A stretch of DNA of 64,000 nt from JAGVSR01 sp963786675 (GCA_963786675.1 CAWAZY010000001.1:248001-312000); one strand, 5' to 3'. Shown: positions 36,658-45,366, counted from the stretch's first letter. Program-made: numbers and translations. The notes: generated by a model not told the origin, from the sequence alone.

Positions 36658-38199
36658 TCAATGATCGATCCCGGCCGTCTGGCGGTAACCACCGCCCGAG
36701 TAATCGCCGCGCTCGATCCACATGGACCGCAAGCTCGAGGCGAGCCCCGGCACCGACATGGCGTCCGCCGTCTCAGGCGGCAAAGCATCCAAGCCCATCG
36801 ACGCATGCAGGTTTGCAAAAGCGTTCTGAAGGCTTGCATAGGCCAGATCGCGCTTCGTCTCCGCGACCAGCGTATTCATTTCCTCGCGAATGAGCGTCTG
36901 CTCGCTCACGCGGTTGGCCTCGGCCTCCTGGCGCAACAATCCGACAAGCCGGCGCTGCACATCGAGATATTCCGTCGCCGTGCGCATTTCCTTTTGCAAC
37001 TGCTTGAAGCGCACCCGGCTGACATGGACCTGGGTCATCACCGCCATCGCGACCGCCAGCTGCCGTTCGTCCAGCAGCGCGTCCTGCGTTTCGATGACCT
37101 CACGCTTGCGCGGATACTGGAACACGCGCATGGCATTCCAGCTTGCCTTGGCACCCCAGTTCAGCCAGTTGCTGTTGAACAGGAAATCGTTGCTGTCGTA
37201 ATTGGTGCCGGCATAAACCTGCAATCCCGGCAACAATTCCAGCAGTGCCGCATCCAGCTCTTGCTTGTTGATGCGCTGCCGGTACCAGACCTCGCGCATT
37301 TCCGGACGATTGCTCAACGCAGTCCAGATCATATCGTTGACGGAAATGCGCGGCGCAAAATCCTTAATCGAGCGGCTCGGATGGGCCAGCGCGAACTTTG
37401 TTCCCGGACGCAGGTTCATCAGCGATGAGAGCTGGGTCCGCGCAATCACTAGATCGCGCTCGATCTCTTCGATCGTCCGCTTGATCTCGACGAGTTCGCG
37501 TTCGTAGGTGACGGCCGTGATCGGCGAGGTCTGCCGGTCGGCCTCGATTGAACGATTGTCGGCTTGCACCTGAGCGACGCGGCGCTCCAGCGCCCGCAAT
37601 TTCGACAGCAGGCGATCGGCGCTGACCGCACGCCAATAGGCCGTGCGCACGTCCTCGATCACCCGATGGGCGACCTTGCGGCGCATTTCCTCGGCGATCA
37701 AGAATTTATCGGCAGCCTGACGAGCCCGGACATATGACAGGCCAAAATCCAGGACGTTCCAGCTGAAGGCCACGTCCTGGGTCCAGATGCGTTTTTCCTG
37801 CGACGTCGACGTACGCAGGCTTTCAGCACCCTCGCGGTCTCCTGGGAGGACTTCGACACTGTTTGATGCGTTGAATTTATTGCGTTCCGCGTAACCCGTG
37901 TTGGACACGACATTCGGCAGCATATCGAAACGCGCCAGGTCGATTTCCTTCACCCGCAAGGCGGCTTCCATGATCTCGACGCGATGGTCCAGATTGTACT
38001 TCAGCGCGCGCGCCATCGCTTCGTAGAGATCGATGGGACCATCAACGGCTTCCTGATCGACGTCGACGCGAGCCAACGCATCGCTCGCACGATCGTTGAT
38101 TTCGAGTTCGATAAGAGGCTCAGGCACGACTGCGCAACCGCCGGCCAGCACCATGGCGATCGTCAGACAAATTATCAGAGGAAGCCTTATCGGCTGCAT
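36658..38199 (-). CDS. TolC-family outer-membrane efflux protein (lipoprotein-like)
   Basis: A 513-residue protein with two OEP (TolC) repeats of long helices: the first near residues 75-280, the second near 310-480, separated by ISVNDMIWTALSNRPEMREV. The N-terminal signal MQPIRLPLIICLTIAMVLAGG is followed by Cys22, suggesting lipidation as in many outer-membrane efflux lipoproteins. ATG 38199 starts the signal; the frame reaches 38241 (TTG), which would bury it. It is the promoter-proximal gene of the operon tolC-like, adaptor, GAF-adaptor, M50-adaptor. It would form the outer-membrane exit duct for the module. Confidence 0.9.
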   Translation of the reverse strand: MQPIRLPLIICLTIAMVLAGGCAVVPEPLIELEINDRASDALARVDVDQEAVDGPIDLYEAMARALKYNLDHRVEIMEAALRVKEIDLARFDMLPNVVSNTGYAERNKFNASNSVEVLPGDREGAESLRTSTSQEKRIWTQDVAFSWNVLDFGLSYVRARQAADKFLIAEEMRRKVAHRVIEDVRTAYWRAVSADRLLSKLRALERRVAQVQADNRSIEADRQTSPITAVTYERELVEIKRTIEEIERDLVIARTQLSSLMNLRPGTKFALAHPSRSIKDFAPRISVNDMIWTALSNRPEMREVWYRQRINKQELDAALLELLPGLQVYAGTNYDSNDFLFNSNWLNWGAKASWNAMRVFQYPRKREVIETQDALLDERQLAVAMAVMTQVHVSRVRFKQLQKEMRTATEYLDVQRRLVGLLRQEAEANRVSEQTLIREEMNTLVAETKRDLAYASLQNAFANLHASMGLDALPPETADAMSVPGLASSLRSMWIERGDYSGGGYRQTAGIDH

Positions 38200-38682
38200 A
38201 TCGCACCGGTCACTGTCGATTTGCTGGGGAAAACAACGCAAAGCAACATGACGGAACCATTTAACTTCTAGGTGATTCGCGCCCTACCGGTATCTCGGCA
38301 TTGAGAAAAACTCAGTGCGTGTGGCTGCAACGCATAGGCTCGATCTCACCCCAACGACCTAGCGGCGGCCCGGTTAAGAAGTGGTTAATTCTCTAAATAA
38401 CTGTATCAATTTCAATGATCTGTGTCCCAATTCCGACATGGCGCAATATTGTTTTAGCCTGTCCCTGGCCGCGCAAATCGCCGACAATCAACCATGGGTT
38501 GCGACAATGCACGTTCATTCCGCTCTGAATGGGCGGCGTTATGACGTGAACAGCAAATCTTTTTGCCTCTTGTTTGTCGCCTGCTGGACGGCGTTCAGAT
38601 CACGAGTTGTACTGCTATGTCTTTAACGGATGAATCTCCCCCGCCCCCGTCGGGTTAGCAAGCGGCATCGCGCAGGCAAAAT
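38200..38682. other. Spacer upstream of the secretion operon
   Basis: About 480 bases, distinctly AT-rich around 38370-38450, with no credible gene; the one 81-codon frame (38381-38626, plus) has no protein-like features. The promoter of the TolC-led operon should be here, reading left. Confidence 0.5.
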
Positions 38683-38717
38683 GGTGCAGGTTCGAACACT
38701 TCCCTCGAACCTGCACC
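38683..38717 (-). terminator. 13-bp hairpin after tRNA-Leu
   Basis: GGTGCAGGTTCGA at 38683-38695 and its exact complement at 38705-38717 enclose a 9-base loop. In the tRNA's direction of transcription it is followed by ATTTTG, so it can act as the tRNA terminator. The stem resembles a T-arm sequence, and the bases around it look like a diverged copy of the tRNA 3' flank (see findings). Confidence 0.6.
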
Positions 38718-38756
38718 CGCGCGATGGGTTGGCGGGCGGCGTCGCGCCAGGAAAAA

Positions 38757-38843
38757 TGGTGCGGACGGCGGGAGTCGAACCCGCACGGCATTGCTGCCTC
38801 AGGATTTTAAGTCCTGTGTGTCTACCAGTTCCACCACGTCCGC
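38757..38843 (-). tRNA. tRNA-Leu (anticodon TAA)
   Basis: An 87-base tRNA including the encoded CCA (TGG on the plus strand at 38757-38759). The acceptor stem GCGGACG pairs with CGTCCGC; the anticodon loop CTTAAAA gives anticodon TAA; a long variable arm (about GAGGCAGCAATGCCG) identifies a class II tRNA; the T arm is CGGGTTCGACTCCCG. Confidence 0.96.
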
Positions 38844-38887
38844 CGGGGGAAGGCCGCCTTTATGCGACGGGTGTGCGCCGGACGCAA

Positions 38888-39619
38888 TCAGGTCCAGGTC
38901 CGCGCAGGCGCTCCGCCAGAGCCGTGCCGAATGGCGGTCCTGAGGAGCAGGAATAGCACGGTGGCGTTGGCGAGATGCCACAGCGCATGAGTGCCACGCG
39001 CCTTGCCCAGAAGTTCCGTCATGGCGCAGACTTCCATATCGAGAGTTCGGAAGGCGAGCGATCCGGCAAACACGGCGCTGGCTGTCAAAATACCGGCAGC
39101 CGCGGGCGCGCGCCGGATCGCCAGAATGGCCCCGATCCCGGCCAGGGCGGCCAATGCCGGAATGTATCCGAGCGAACCATTAAAACACGGCCTGCCGGCC
39201 GCCTGTGTGATGGGCAGCAGTCCCGGATCACACGGGATCTGTTCGGCGAAGCGCAGAGCCGCAACAAAGCCTGCGGTCAGGACCACGGTCGCCAGCCACC
39301 CCGCGCCCATCAGACGCCGCACCGCATAGGCGAAGTACCCCAGCATGAAGAGGCCGATCGGCGCGGTATCGGCGACGGCGGCCCATCGGGTCGCCAGGGT
39401 ATGGAACAGAAAACTTCCCGTTCCAATCACGGCGGTCAGACCAACGAGGGTCCACTCGAACCAGCGCGCGCCGCGATCATCGCGACGGGCGAGCATCAGC
39501 GCCGCGACCAGAGCCGCAATCAGAAACGCAGCATTGGACACGGCATTGAAGGGCTCGGCCCAGAACGATGGATCACCAGCACGTTCGCAGTAGGCAAAAA
39601 TGCGCTCAGACCAGTTCAT
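38888..39619 (-). CDS. Ceramidase-family integral membrane protein
   Basis: A 243-residue protein with about seven membrane helices. Conserved polar positions of the ceramidase/CREST superfamily are present: an early EPFNAVSN, GSFLFHTLATRWAAVADTAP with the His and Asp of the putative zinc site, and a late GTHALWHLANA with two His. These proteins hydrolyse amide bonds of ceramides; bacterial members are of uncertain function. ATG 39619 starts the typical NWSERIFAYCERAGD N-terminus. It ends close upstream of tRNA-Leu on the same strand. Confidence 0.85.
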   Translation of the reverse strand: MNWSERIFAYCERAGDPSFWAEPFNAVSNAAFLIAALVAALMLARRDDRGARWFEWTLVGLTAVIGTGSFLFHTLATRWAAVADTAPIGLFMLGYFAYAVRRLMGAGWLATVVLTAGFVAALRFAEQIPCDPGLLPITQAAGRPCFNGSLGYIPALAALAGIGAILAIRRAPAAAGILTASAVFAGSLAFRTLDMEVCAMTELLGKARGTHALWHLANATVLFLLLRTAIRHGSGGAPARTWT

Positions 39620-39712
39620 GCGCGCCTGATTGTTTCGCCATTGATCGGGCACATCCAATGGTTAAGTTGGATTGAGATATCCCAAGGGATCGCAGACGAG
39701 AGGTAGCGCAAG

Positions 39713-40003
39713 ATGAAACCCTGGTCGATCTTTACGTACGCACTCGCCGGGGCAACAGTGGTGTTGGCACCGGTAGCCGAGGCCGATTTTCTCACCCGTA
39801 AAGAACTAGAGACCGGCCGTGTTACCGCGTGCAGCAAGTATGCAAGCTTCAAGTGCGAGACCGCCCGCATAGTCCCCAGTTCGACGGGCACGAAGCTGAG
39901 GCTCAAGGGCGGAACGCTCATCGACTGCGAAGGGGACTGCCGCGACGCGCTTCGGCGCGAGACGGTCGACTTCTGGCATGATCAGCGCGAACGTTCCAAA
40001 TAG
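39713..40003 (+). CDS. Small secreted protein of unknown function
   Basis: A 96-residue exported protein. The signal peptide MKPWSIFTYALAGATVVLAP with a likely cleavage after AEA is clear; the mature part of about 72 residues has four Cys (TACSKY, FKCETA, IDCEGDC) and a charged C-terminus. GAGG lies about ten bases before the ATG. I recognise no family. It stands alone between the ceramidase-like gene (divergent) and the thioredoxin gene (convergent). Confidence 0.75.
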   Translation: MKPWSIFTYALAGATVVLAPVAEADFLTRKELETGRVTACSKYASFKCETARIVPSSTGTKLRLKGGTLIDCEGDCRDALRRETVDFWHDQRERSK

Positions 40004-40023
40004 GTCGGCGCAGGCTGGGCGCC

Positions 40024-40548
40024 TTACCGTGCGGCGTCGGCCCGGCGATCCTCCAGCGGCGCTGGCTTATCCGCGCCGCGCGCCTTCTCCATCAGAGACA
40101 GAAGCTCATCGGGCTTCTTGATATCGATGGTGTGGGGATGCTCGGGATCGGTCTTGCCGGTCAGATCCGTTCGCACTTCTCCTTCAGGCGTCATGAAAAT
40201 CGTGCGTGGAACGTACGTCCCATCCGGAGCAAAGGCCCCGTTCGCAACTTTGTCCTGATCGACATCGATGAGGATCATGACGAGATCCTTGGAGGCCTCG
40301 ACGATACGCGGATCCTTAAACACAGTACGATACTGTCGGCACGCCGTGCACCACGAGGCATGAAACACCATCGCGACGGTCTTTCCGGTCCCGGTCGCCT
40401 CGGGAATTCCGGTTTGAAGCGTGCGCCATGAAATGGCCGGCGCGTTCCAGGCCTCGGCGAGATTGGGCACACCAGCGCGCGCCAAGCCGGCACATGCGGC
40501 GGCACCCAGAATGGCAAGAGCGGTCAGGCGAACGGAACGCGGCAACAT
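40024..40548 (-). CDS. Exported thioredoxin-like protein
   Basis: A 174-residue periplasmic thioredoxin-fold protein. A signal peptide (MLPRSVRLTALAILGAAACA, cleavage near LARA) precedes the fold; the active site is WCTACR, a redox-active CxxC with unusual TA spacer residues, and VPRTIFMTPEG holds the cis-Pro. A GGAGG is nine bases before ATG 40548, which fixes the start; the longer frame to 40644 is rejected. It resembles the DsbD-gamma/TlpA-like group that reduces or forms disulfides. It follows ftsI at 116 bases and may be read from the dcw operon. Confidence 0.88.
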   Translation of the reverse strand: MLPRSVRLTALAILGAAACAGLARAGVPNLAEAWNAPAISWRTLQTGIPEATGTGKTVAMVFHASWCTACRQYRTVFKDPRIVEASKDLVMILIDVDQDKVANGAFAPDGTYVPRTIFMTPEGEVRTDLTGKTDPEHPHTIDIKKPDELLSLMEKARGADKPAPLEDRRADAAR

Positions 40549-40664
40549 GGACTTAGACCTCCAAGTTTCGGCTTGTGACGTGGTTTTACGTCTATACGTG
40601 CCAGACGCAAGACGGATCGTTCGCCGGCCCCAGGCCCGGTCCAACCAGATCCCGCGGCAAATCC

Positions 40665-42374
40665 TCAGCCCGAAGCCGCCACACCCAAAAGCGGCCCGAT
40701 GCGTTCAATAATCCGCGCCGTGGTCGGCGCCGCATTCCGGCCAGCCGTGATTTCGCCGCCGGTTTCGCGTTGCCCCTTGGGCTCAAAGAGCATGACAAGC
40801 GTGACATACTGGGGGGCTTCCGCCGGAAAGGCGCCCAGGAACGATGCGATAACGGCCTTCTTTTTATATGATCCGCCGGCCGCCATTTCCGCGGTTCCGG
40901 TTTTGCCGCCCACCCGGTACCCCGGCACATCAGCCCGCCGTCCTGTCCCCGATGGCTCGGTGACGTTGCGGCGCATGAGTTCGCGCAGCGCGCGGCTGGT
41001 TGCTTCGCTGACGACGCGCTCGCCCTCGGACGTCTGGGAGTTCTCGGTCAAATCCCGGCGTAACAGGGTTGGCACCACGCGCGTGCCGCCATTGAGCAGC
41101 GCTGCCGCAGCCGCAGTGAATTGCAGTGGGGAGAGCGCCAGCCCGTGACCGTAGGCGATGGTGATCTGCTCGGCACGGCCCAAGGATCCAGGCACTTGAG
41201 GTGCTGGACCGGCACCGGCTTCCGTTCCCAGCGCCGACCAGAGTCCAAGTTTGTCAAGGAACGCCTTCTGCGCCTCCGCACCCGCCGCAAGCGCCAATTG
41301 CCCCGCGCCGACATTCGACGAATGAATAAAGACTTCGGCCACCGTCATGGGCCGTCCGAGGGGGTGGAGATCTTCAATGGTGAAGCGTCCCGCCGTCAGT
41401 GGCGCGGTCGTATCCACGAGACTGTCGATCGAGCGGCCGTCTTCCAGCGCGAGCGCCACCGTCGGCAGCTTCATGACCGAGCCGAGTTCGAATGTTCCGG
41501 CCAGATTTTTATCGATGCGGGCGGTATCAAGACCTTCCTCCGCGATGGCCGGATCGACGCCAGGCAGCGAGACCGAGGCGATGATTTCTCCAGACCGGGC
41601 GTCCATGACGAGACCGGCCGCGCCGGACGCCGCATACCGCTTCATGGCCGCCGACAACTCATCCTCGACGGCATGCATCACGCCCAGGTCGATGGAGAGC
41701 CGCACGGGCGCATGGGCCGACAACCGGGCACCATGGGCATCTTCCGATGCACCGCTCTCGTCGACATAGCGCTCGATGCCCGCCGTGCCCCGGTTGTCGA
41801 CATCGACACGTCCCAGAATGTGACCCGCCGTCCGGCCCGCGGGATAAGTGCGGCGCACCTCATCGACGAAATTGAGCCCCGGAAGACCCAGATTGTGCAC
41901 ACGCTGCGCCGTGCGCGGGCTGAGACCGCGTTTGATCCACACGAAGCGGCGCGCCGGATCGGCCAGATCGCGGCGCAATTCGCGGCGATCGAGATCTGAA
42001 AAAAGTCCGATCAGGCGCTCCGTGACCTCATCCGGATCGAGGACATGGGCCGCGTCGGCATAAAGCGAGGGAATTTGGACGTCCGTTGCCAGCAGCCGGC
42101 CCTGGCGGTCAACGATGTCGGGACGCGCCAGCGTCGTTGCCGGCGCCGCGCGCATCATCGACAACCGCAGGCCCGCACTGCGCTCGCCCTCCAGCGCGAG
42201 GCGGACGAGTTGTCCGGCAAGAACAGTGAAAGCCGCAACGACACAGAGCGCCAAAACCCGCGACCGTGATCTCGGTAAGGGGTTCGCCACGGCTTTGGGC
42301 ATCGCACGCGCAGCGTGGCGCGGTCCGCCGTCGCTCAATTTATGGCCTGCGGTGCGCACGCGGGCGCCGTCCAT
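40665..42374 (-). CDS. ftsI: Septal peptidoglycan transpeptidase FtsI (PBP3)
   Basis: The division-specific class B penicillin-binding protein, 569 residues. A short cytoplasmic tail and one membrane helix (about 38-60) are followed by the pedestal domain (RRTYPAGRTAGHILGRV) and the transpeptidase domain with SVMK (catalytic Ser299 to Lys302), SSN (352-354) and KTG (GGKTGTAE). The serine motif ELGSVMK is typical of alphaproteobacterial FtsI. GAGGG seven bases upstream supports ATG 42374, ten bases past the ftsL stop. It is the last dcw gene here; murE does not follow. Confidence 0.96.
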   Translation of the reverse strand: MDGARVRTAGHKLSDGGPRHAARAMPKAVANPLPRSRSRVLALCVVAAFTVLAGQLVRLALEGERSAGLRLSMMRAAPATTLARPDIVDRQGRLLATDVQIPSLYADAAHVLDPDEVTERLIGLFSDLDRRELRRDLADPARRFVWIKRGLSPRTAQRVHNLGLPGLNFVDEVRRTYPAGRTAGHILGRVDVDNRGTAGIERYVDESGASEDAHGARLSAHAPVRLSIDLGVMHAVEDELSAAMKRYAASGAAGLVMDARSGEIIASVSLPGVDPAIAEEGLDTARIDKNLAGTFELGSVMKLPTVALALEDGRSIDSLVDTTAPLTAGRFTIEDLHPLGRPMTVAEVFIHSSNVGAGQLALAAGAEAQKAFLDKLGLWSALGTEAGAGPAPQVPGSLGRAEQITIAYGHGLALSPLQFTAAAAALLNGGTRVVPTLLRRDLTENSQTSEGERVVSEATSRALRELMRRNVTEPSGTGRRADVPGYRVGGKTGTAEMAAGGSYKKKAVIASFLGAFPAEAPQYVTLVMLFEPKGQRETGGEITAGRNAAPTTARIIERIGPLLGVAASG

Positions 42375-42383
42375 GGCGGACCC

Positions 42384-42671
42384 TCAGCGGCTGGTCGAAC
42401 TGGTGGTGATGTCGCTGGCGCCCAGCGGCATGAGATGGCGGGCGCCCAAGGGCTCTAAACCCTGCTGCCGGGCCAGCGGCTCGATCCGATCCGGACGGGC
42501 CAAATGAGCCCGCTCGGCCTTCAGCACAGCGATATCTCCGCGTGCATTTTCCGCTTGTGATTCCCGGGCTTGCAGCCGGCTTTCCACCAGCCGCGTCTCG
42601 TAGTTCAAGCCGTAAAGAAGGAAGGCACTGGCGAGCGCGAGAAACCCCGCGGCGATATTCAGAATACGCAT
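42384..42671 (-). CDS. ftsL: Cell division protein FtsL
   Basis: A 95-residue bitopic protein: membrane helix at about 4-22 (ILNIAAGFLALASAFLLYGL), then a periplasmic coiled coil (TRLVESRLQARESQAENARGDIAVLKAERAHLA) that pairs with FtsB in the division complex, ending in a Gly/Ser/Thr tail. Sequence conservation in FtsL is low, but position between rsmH and ftsI plus architecture make the call secure. GGGAG precedes the ATG by nine bases. Confidence 0.93.
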   Translation of the reverse strand: MRILNIAAGFLALASAFLLYGLNYETRLVESRLQARESQAENARGDIAVLKAERAHLARPDRIEPLARQQGLEPLGARHLMPLGASDITTSSTSR

Positions 42672-42742
42672 ACCGTTACTCCCGTTCCCGACGAACAGCG
42701 GGCTAGGTCCTGCAATGTGGCCTCTATTCAGAGCCAGGAGCT

Positions 42743-43714
42743 TTACGTAGCCCCGGTCCAGATTGGCGCCTCGGTGCGAATGGCAGCCCGCAAGCGTGCC
42801 GAGCGTGCACGCGGGTTTACATCCAATTCACCTTTCTGAGGTGTTAACGGACGAGAGTTAAGAATCCGGAAACTTGGATCGTAAAATTCGACGGATTTCT
42901 GCGGCATATGCCGGGAGCCATGATCGGACTTTCCGGCGCGCGCATTGAGGAACCGCTTGACGATGCGGTCTTCCAAGCTGTGGAACGTCACAACCACCAG
43001 TCGCCCTCCCGGCCTCAGAATGCGTTCCGATGCGGCAAGGGCACGTTCCAATTCGCCAAGCTCGTCATTCACGTAAATGCGCAGCGCCTGAAAGGTGCGC
43101 GTCGCGGGATGCTTCCCGTCTTCCTTGCGGCCGTGGAAAACCCGCAAGATGAGATCGGCCAGCTCTTTTGTCCGCGCAAACGGGGTCTCAGTCCTGCGGC
43201 GGACGATCGCCCGTGCGATGGCCCGTGAGCGGCGTTCTTCTCCGAACTGATAGATGATATCGGCAAGATCTTCCTCGCCGGTCTGGTTGACCACGTCGGC
43301 CGCGGACATCCCGCTTTGGGCCATGCGCATATCGAGCGGGCCGTCGTTTTGAAAGCTGAAGCCGCGCTCCGCCTCGTCGAGCTGCATCGACGAAACGCCG
43401 ATGTCGAGCGCGACGCCGTCGACGGGGGCGAATCCACGCGCATCGGCCACGTCGGCGAGGTCGCCGAACGGGGCTTGAACCAGCATCAAACGCGGATCGA
43501 ATTCAGCGACGAGGCGCGCACCACCGGCAATGGCATCGGGATCACGATCGAAAGCCAGAACTTGGCAGCCGGCCGCTTCCAAGATGGCGCGGGTATAGCC
43601 ACCCGCACCGAACGTGCCGTCAATGAACCGCTGGCCGGCTTGCGGTTGCAGTGCATCCAGCACTTCCCTCAGTAAGACTGGGATGTGCCGTGCGCCTTCT
43701 GGCGGCGCCGTCAT
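42743..43714 (-). CDS. rsmH: 16S rRNA m4C1402 methyltransferase RsmH
   Basis: A SAM-dependent methyltransferase (formerly MraW) of 323 residues. HIPVLLREVLDAL at the N-terminus, the SAM-binding motif FIDGTFGAGGYTRAIL, the acidic FDRDPDAI, LDIGVSSMQLDEAERGFSF and the late VVTFHSLEDRIVKRF with NSRPLTPQKGE are all diagnostic. Its ATG overlaps the mraZ stop by four bases. Second gene of the dcw cluster. Confidence 0.97.
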   Translation of the reverse strand: MTAPPEGARHIPVLLREVLDALQPQAGQRFIDGTFGAGGYTRAILEAAGCQVLAFDRDPDAIAGGARLVAEFDPRLMLVQAPFGDLADVADARGFAPVDGVALDIGVSSMQLDEAERGFSFQNDGPLDMRMAQSGMSAADVVNQTGEEDLADIIYQFGEERRSRAIARAIVRRRTETPFARTKELADLILRVFHGRKEDGKHPATRTFQALRIYVNDELGELERALAASERILRPGGRLVVVTFHSLEDRIVKRFLNARAGKSDHGSRHMPQKSVEFYDPSFRILNSRPLTPQKGELDVNPRARSARLRAAIRTEAPIWTGAT

Positions 43715-44196
43715 GCCCCGTCTCCGTCACTGACGTCGCGCTTGGCCGCAGGGCCGGCGAATAGCTTGCGATGTTCCTGGGCTTTTTCGCGGGCGGCGCG
43801 GCGGCGCGCGTCGAAGCGTTCGGGGGACCACATCTGAAATTTGTCGCCAAGTCCGACAAATGTGACTTCGGATTGAAGACCGGCGTGGGCGCGGAGCACT
43901 TGAGGAAGGATGATGCGCCCGTCGCCATCGAGGCTGAGAACCTGGACGTCGCCATAGAGCGCGACAGACAATTCATCGCGCTCATCCGAATAGTCCGGCA
44001 AGCCCGCGAGAAGCCCATCGATCTTTTTCGCAAGTCTCTCGCCGCCTGCATCGAGTGCCGGAGCATCGAGCGAAGGGTAGCAGTAGATGCCGCCCGCATA
44101 TCCGTCGCGTTCGAGAACGGCGCGGAAGGATGCAGGGATCGAGACACGCCCTTTGGCGTCGATCTTGTTCGTGAATGTCGAGACAAAACGGTCCAT
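43711..44196 (-). CDS. mraZ: Transcriptional regulator MraZ
   Basis: The dcw-cluster repressor, 161 residues with two AbrB-like MraZ domains: FTNKIDAKGRVSIPASFR at the N-terminus and VQVLSLDGDGRIILPQVLRAHA in the second half. Oligomeric MraZ binds short repeated TGG-type boxes upstream of its own gene and represses the cluster. A candidate box array lies at 44383-44437. It is translationally coupled to rsmH. Confidence 0.96.
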   Translation of the reverse strand: MDRFVSTFTNKIDAKGRVSIPASFRAVLERDGYAGGIYCYPSLDAPALDAGGERLAKKIDGLLAGLPDYSDERDELSVALYGDVQVLSLDGDGRIILPQVLRAHAGLQSEVTFVGLGDKFQMWSPERFDARRRAAREKAQEHRKLFAGPAAKRDVSDGDGA

Positions 44197-44382
44197 CCCC
44201 CGATTTCGAACCTCGCCCTCGACGCGAACTTCACAGCGGGCGCCGCAGCGTTTCGCCCGTGGAACTCAGGAATTGAACCAACCCCCCGAACCGGTGGGGC
44301 CGTGGCGGTCGCTCTGGTCTGGGCCCTCTCTCCAGACCGGCGCCTCACCACGGACATCCCTACCCGGTGCGGTCGGGCATTC

Positions 44383-44437
44383 ATGGGATGCCATGGAATT
44401 TTATGGGCGTCAATGGTTCATTAACGATTTTCCATGG
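44383..44437. promoter_or_regulatory. Candidate MraZ-binding repeat array
   Basis: ATGG occurs at 44383, 44393, 44403, 44413 and 44433, i.e. in perfect 10-base register with one position (44423) skipped; three of the five continue to ATGGG. MraZ boxes described in E. coli are TGGG-type repeats spaced by five bases, which fits the 10-base period. Here the TGG strand is opposite to mraZ. The array lies 187-241 bases upstream of the mraZ start. Confidence 0.6.
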
Positions 44438-44479
44438 GTGAAAGCGGATCAACGCGGGCACTCGGCACACACGCAAAGA

Positions 44480-44506
44480 AAAAGGCCCGGCAGAGCCGGG
44501 CCTTTT
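44480..44506. terminator. Bidirectional intrinsic terminator
   Basis: A perfect 12-bp stem, AAAAGGCCCGGC with GCCGGGCCTTTT, around a 3-base loop AGA. Terminal T-runs exist in both directions. For minus-strand transcription it ends the coiled-coil gene about 45 bases after its restored stop, insulating the mraZ promoter. A second hairpin, GACCTCTCC/GGAGAGGTC at 44543-44570, overlaps that stop. Confidence 0.92.
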
Positions 44507-44551
44507 CTCGCAATCGCAGCTTGAAGCGGCGCCAAGCCGCCCGACCTCTCC

Positions 44552-45366
44552 CTAGAGGGTCGGAGAGGTCTGATCATCGTCGGCGGCGGGCGCCGGCGTA
44601 CTGTCGGACGGCGTGCTTTCAGATGGCGAAGACTCGCCCGCAGACGGGGTCGATGACCCGCTATCCGAGCCATTCGAACTGCCTTCCGTGGATGATGCCG
44701 AACCGGAACTGTCGGACCCGCTGGACGTCGCGGCACCGGTGTCGCTGCTGCTCGCTGTCTCCCGCTGGAACTGGCATCGGGCGAAGCGGCGGCGGGGTCA
44801 TCGGCGGGTGCCGCCGATGCCGAGGGATCGGACGGGGACGTTGTCGATGACCCGCTGTCCGGCGACGACGTCGACGCGCCGGAGCTGTCACCCGACGACG
44901 TTGAAGAGGAAGATGAGGACGATGAGTCCGAAGGCGTGGCCGCTGACGGGTCCGGCGAGCTGGGGGACGCGGCGCCATCCGCTGGCGGCGCCACCGTGGC
45001 CGGTCCGAACAACCGCGTCCGTTCCGACAGGATCAGATCCTCGACCTTCTTGACGGCCTCTTCGGCGCTGAGCTTGGCGGCTCTGGCACCTTCCAGATCC
45101 TTCTCGGTAACCGTCAACTTGCTCGCTGTTTCAGACAGCGATGTTTCCAACGTGCTGATTTTCGACTTCAGTTCCGTGGCCGAGCTCTCGGCAGCGGTCA
45201 GCTTTTCCGTCAAATCCTTGACGGTCGCTAACGCGTTGTCGCGCGCGACCTCGACGCTCTCAAGTTGACGGACCGCCTCGTTGCGGGTCGCCATCATCCA
45301 TCCGGCCACGCCGAGGGAGAAGGCCGCAAGGATCAGCAAAAGTGTCTTGTTCAGTGACTCGGACAT
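44552..45366 (-). CDS. Membrane-anchored coiled-coil protein with Ser-rich tail (frame broken once)
   Basis: About 271 residues when the break is repaired. A single membrane helix (LLLILAAFSLGVAGWMMA, residues 9-26) is followed by a coiled coil to about residue 115 (VARDNALATVKDLTEKL and similar heptads) and a low-complexity Ser/Pro/Asp/Ala tail. The tail suddenly turns Arg-rich after SPDASSSG near 44762; supplying one base there (GGG to GGGG) restores ETASSSDTGAATSSGSDSSG and a Ser/Asp-rich end stopping with TAG at 44552, just before a strong terminator. As sequenced, the frame runs to 44449 through that terminator, which is unlikely. Family and function are unknown. Confidence 0.75.

Noticed and set aside
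38381..38626. 81-codon frame before tRNA-Leu
   Set aside because: AT-rich promoter-like DNA, odd composition, no ribosome site.
44449..44551. C-terminus of the coiled-coil protein as sequenced
   Set aside because: It turns Arg-rich, runs through a strong terminator and ends only by chance; the repaired frame keeps its Ser-rich composition and stops before the terminator.
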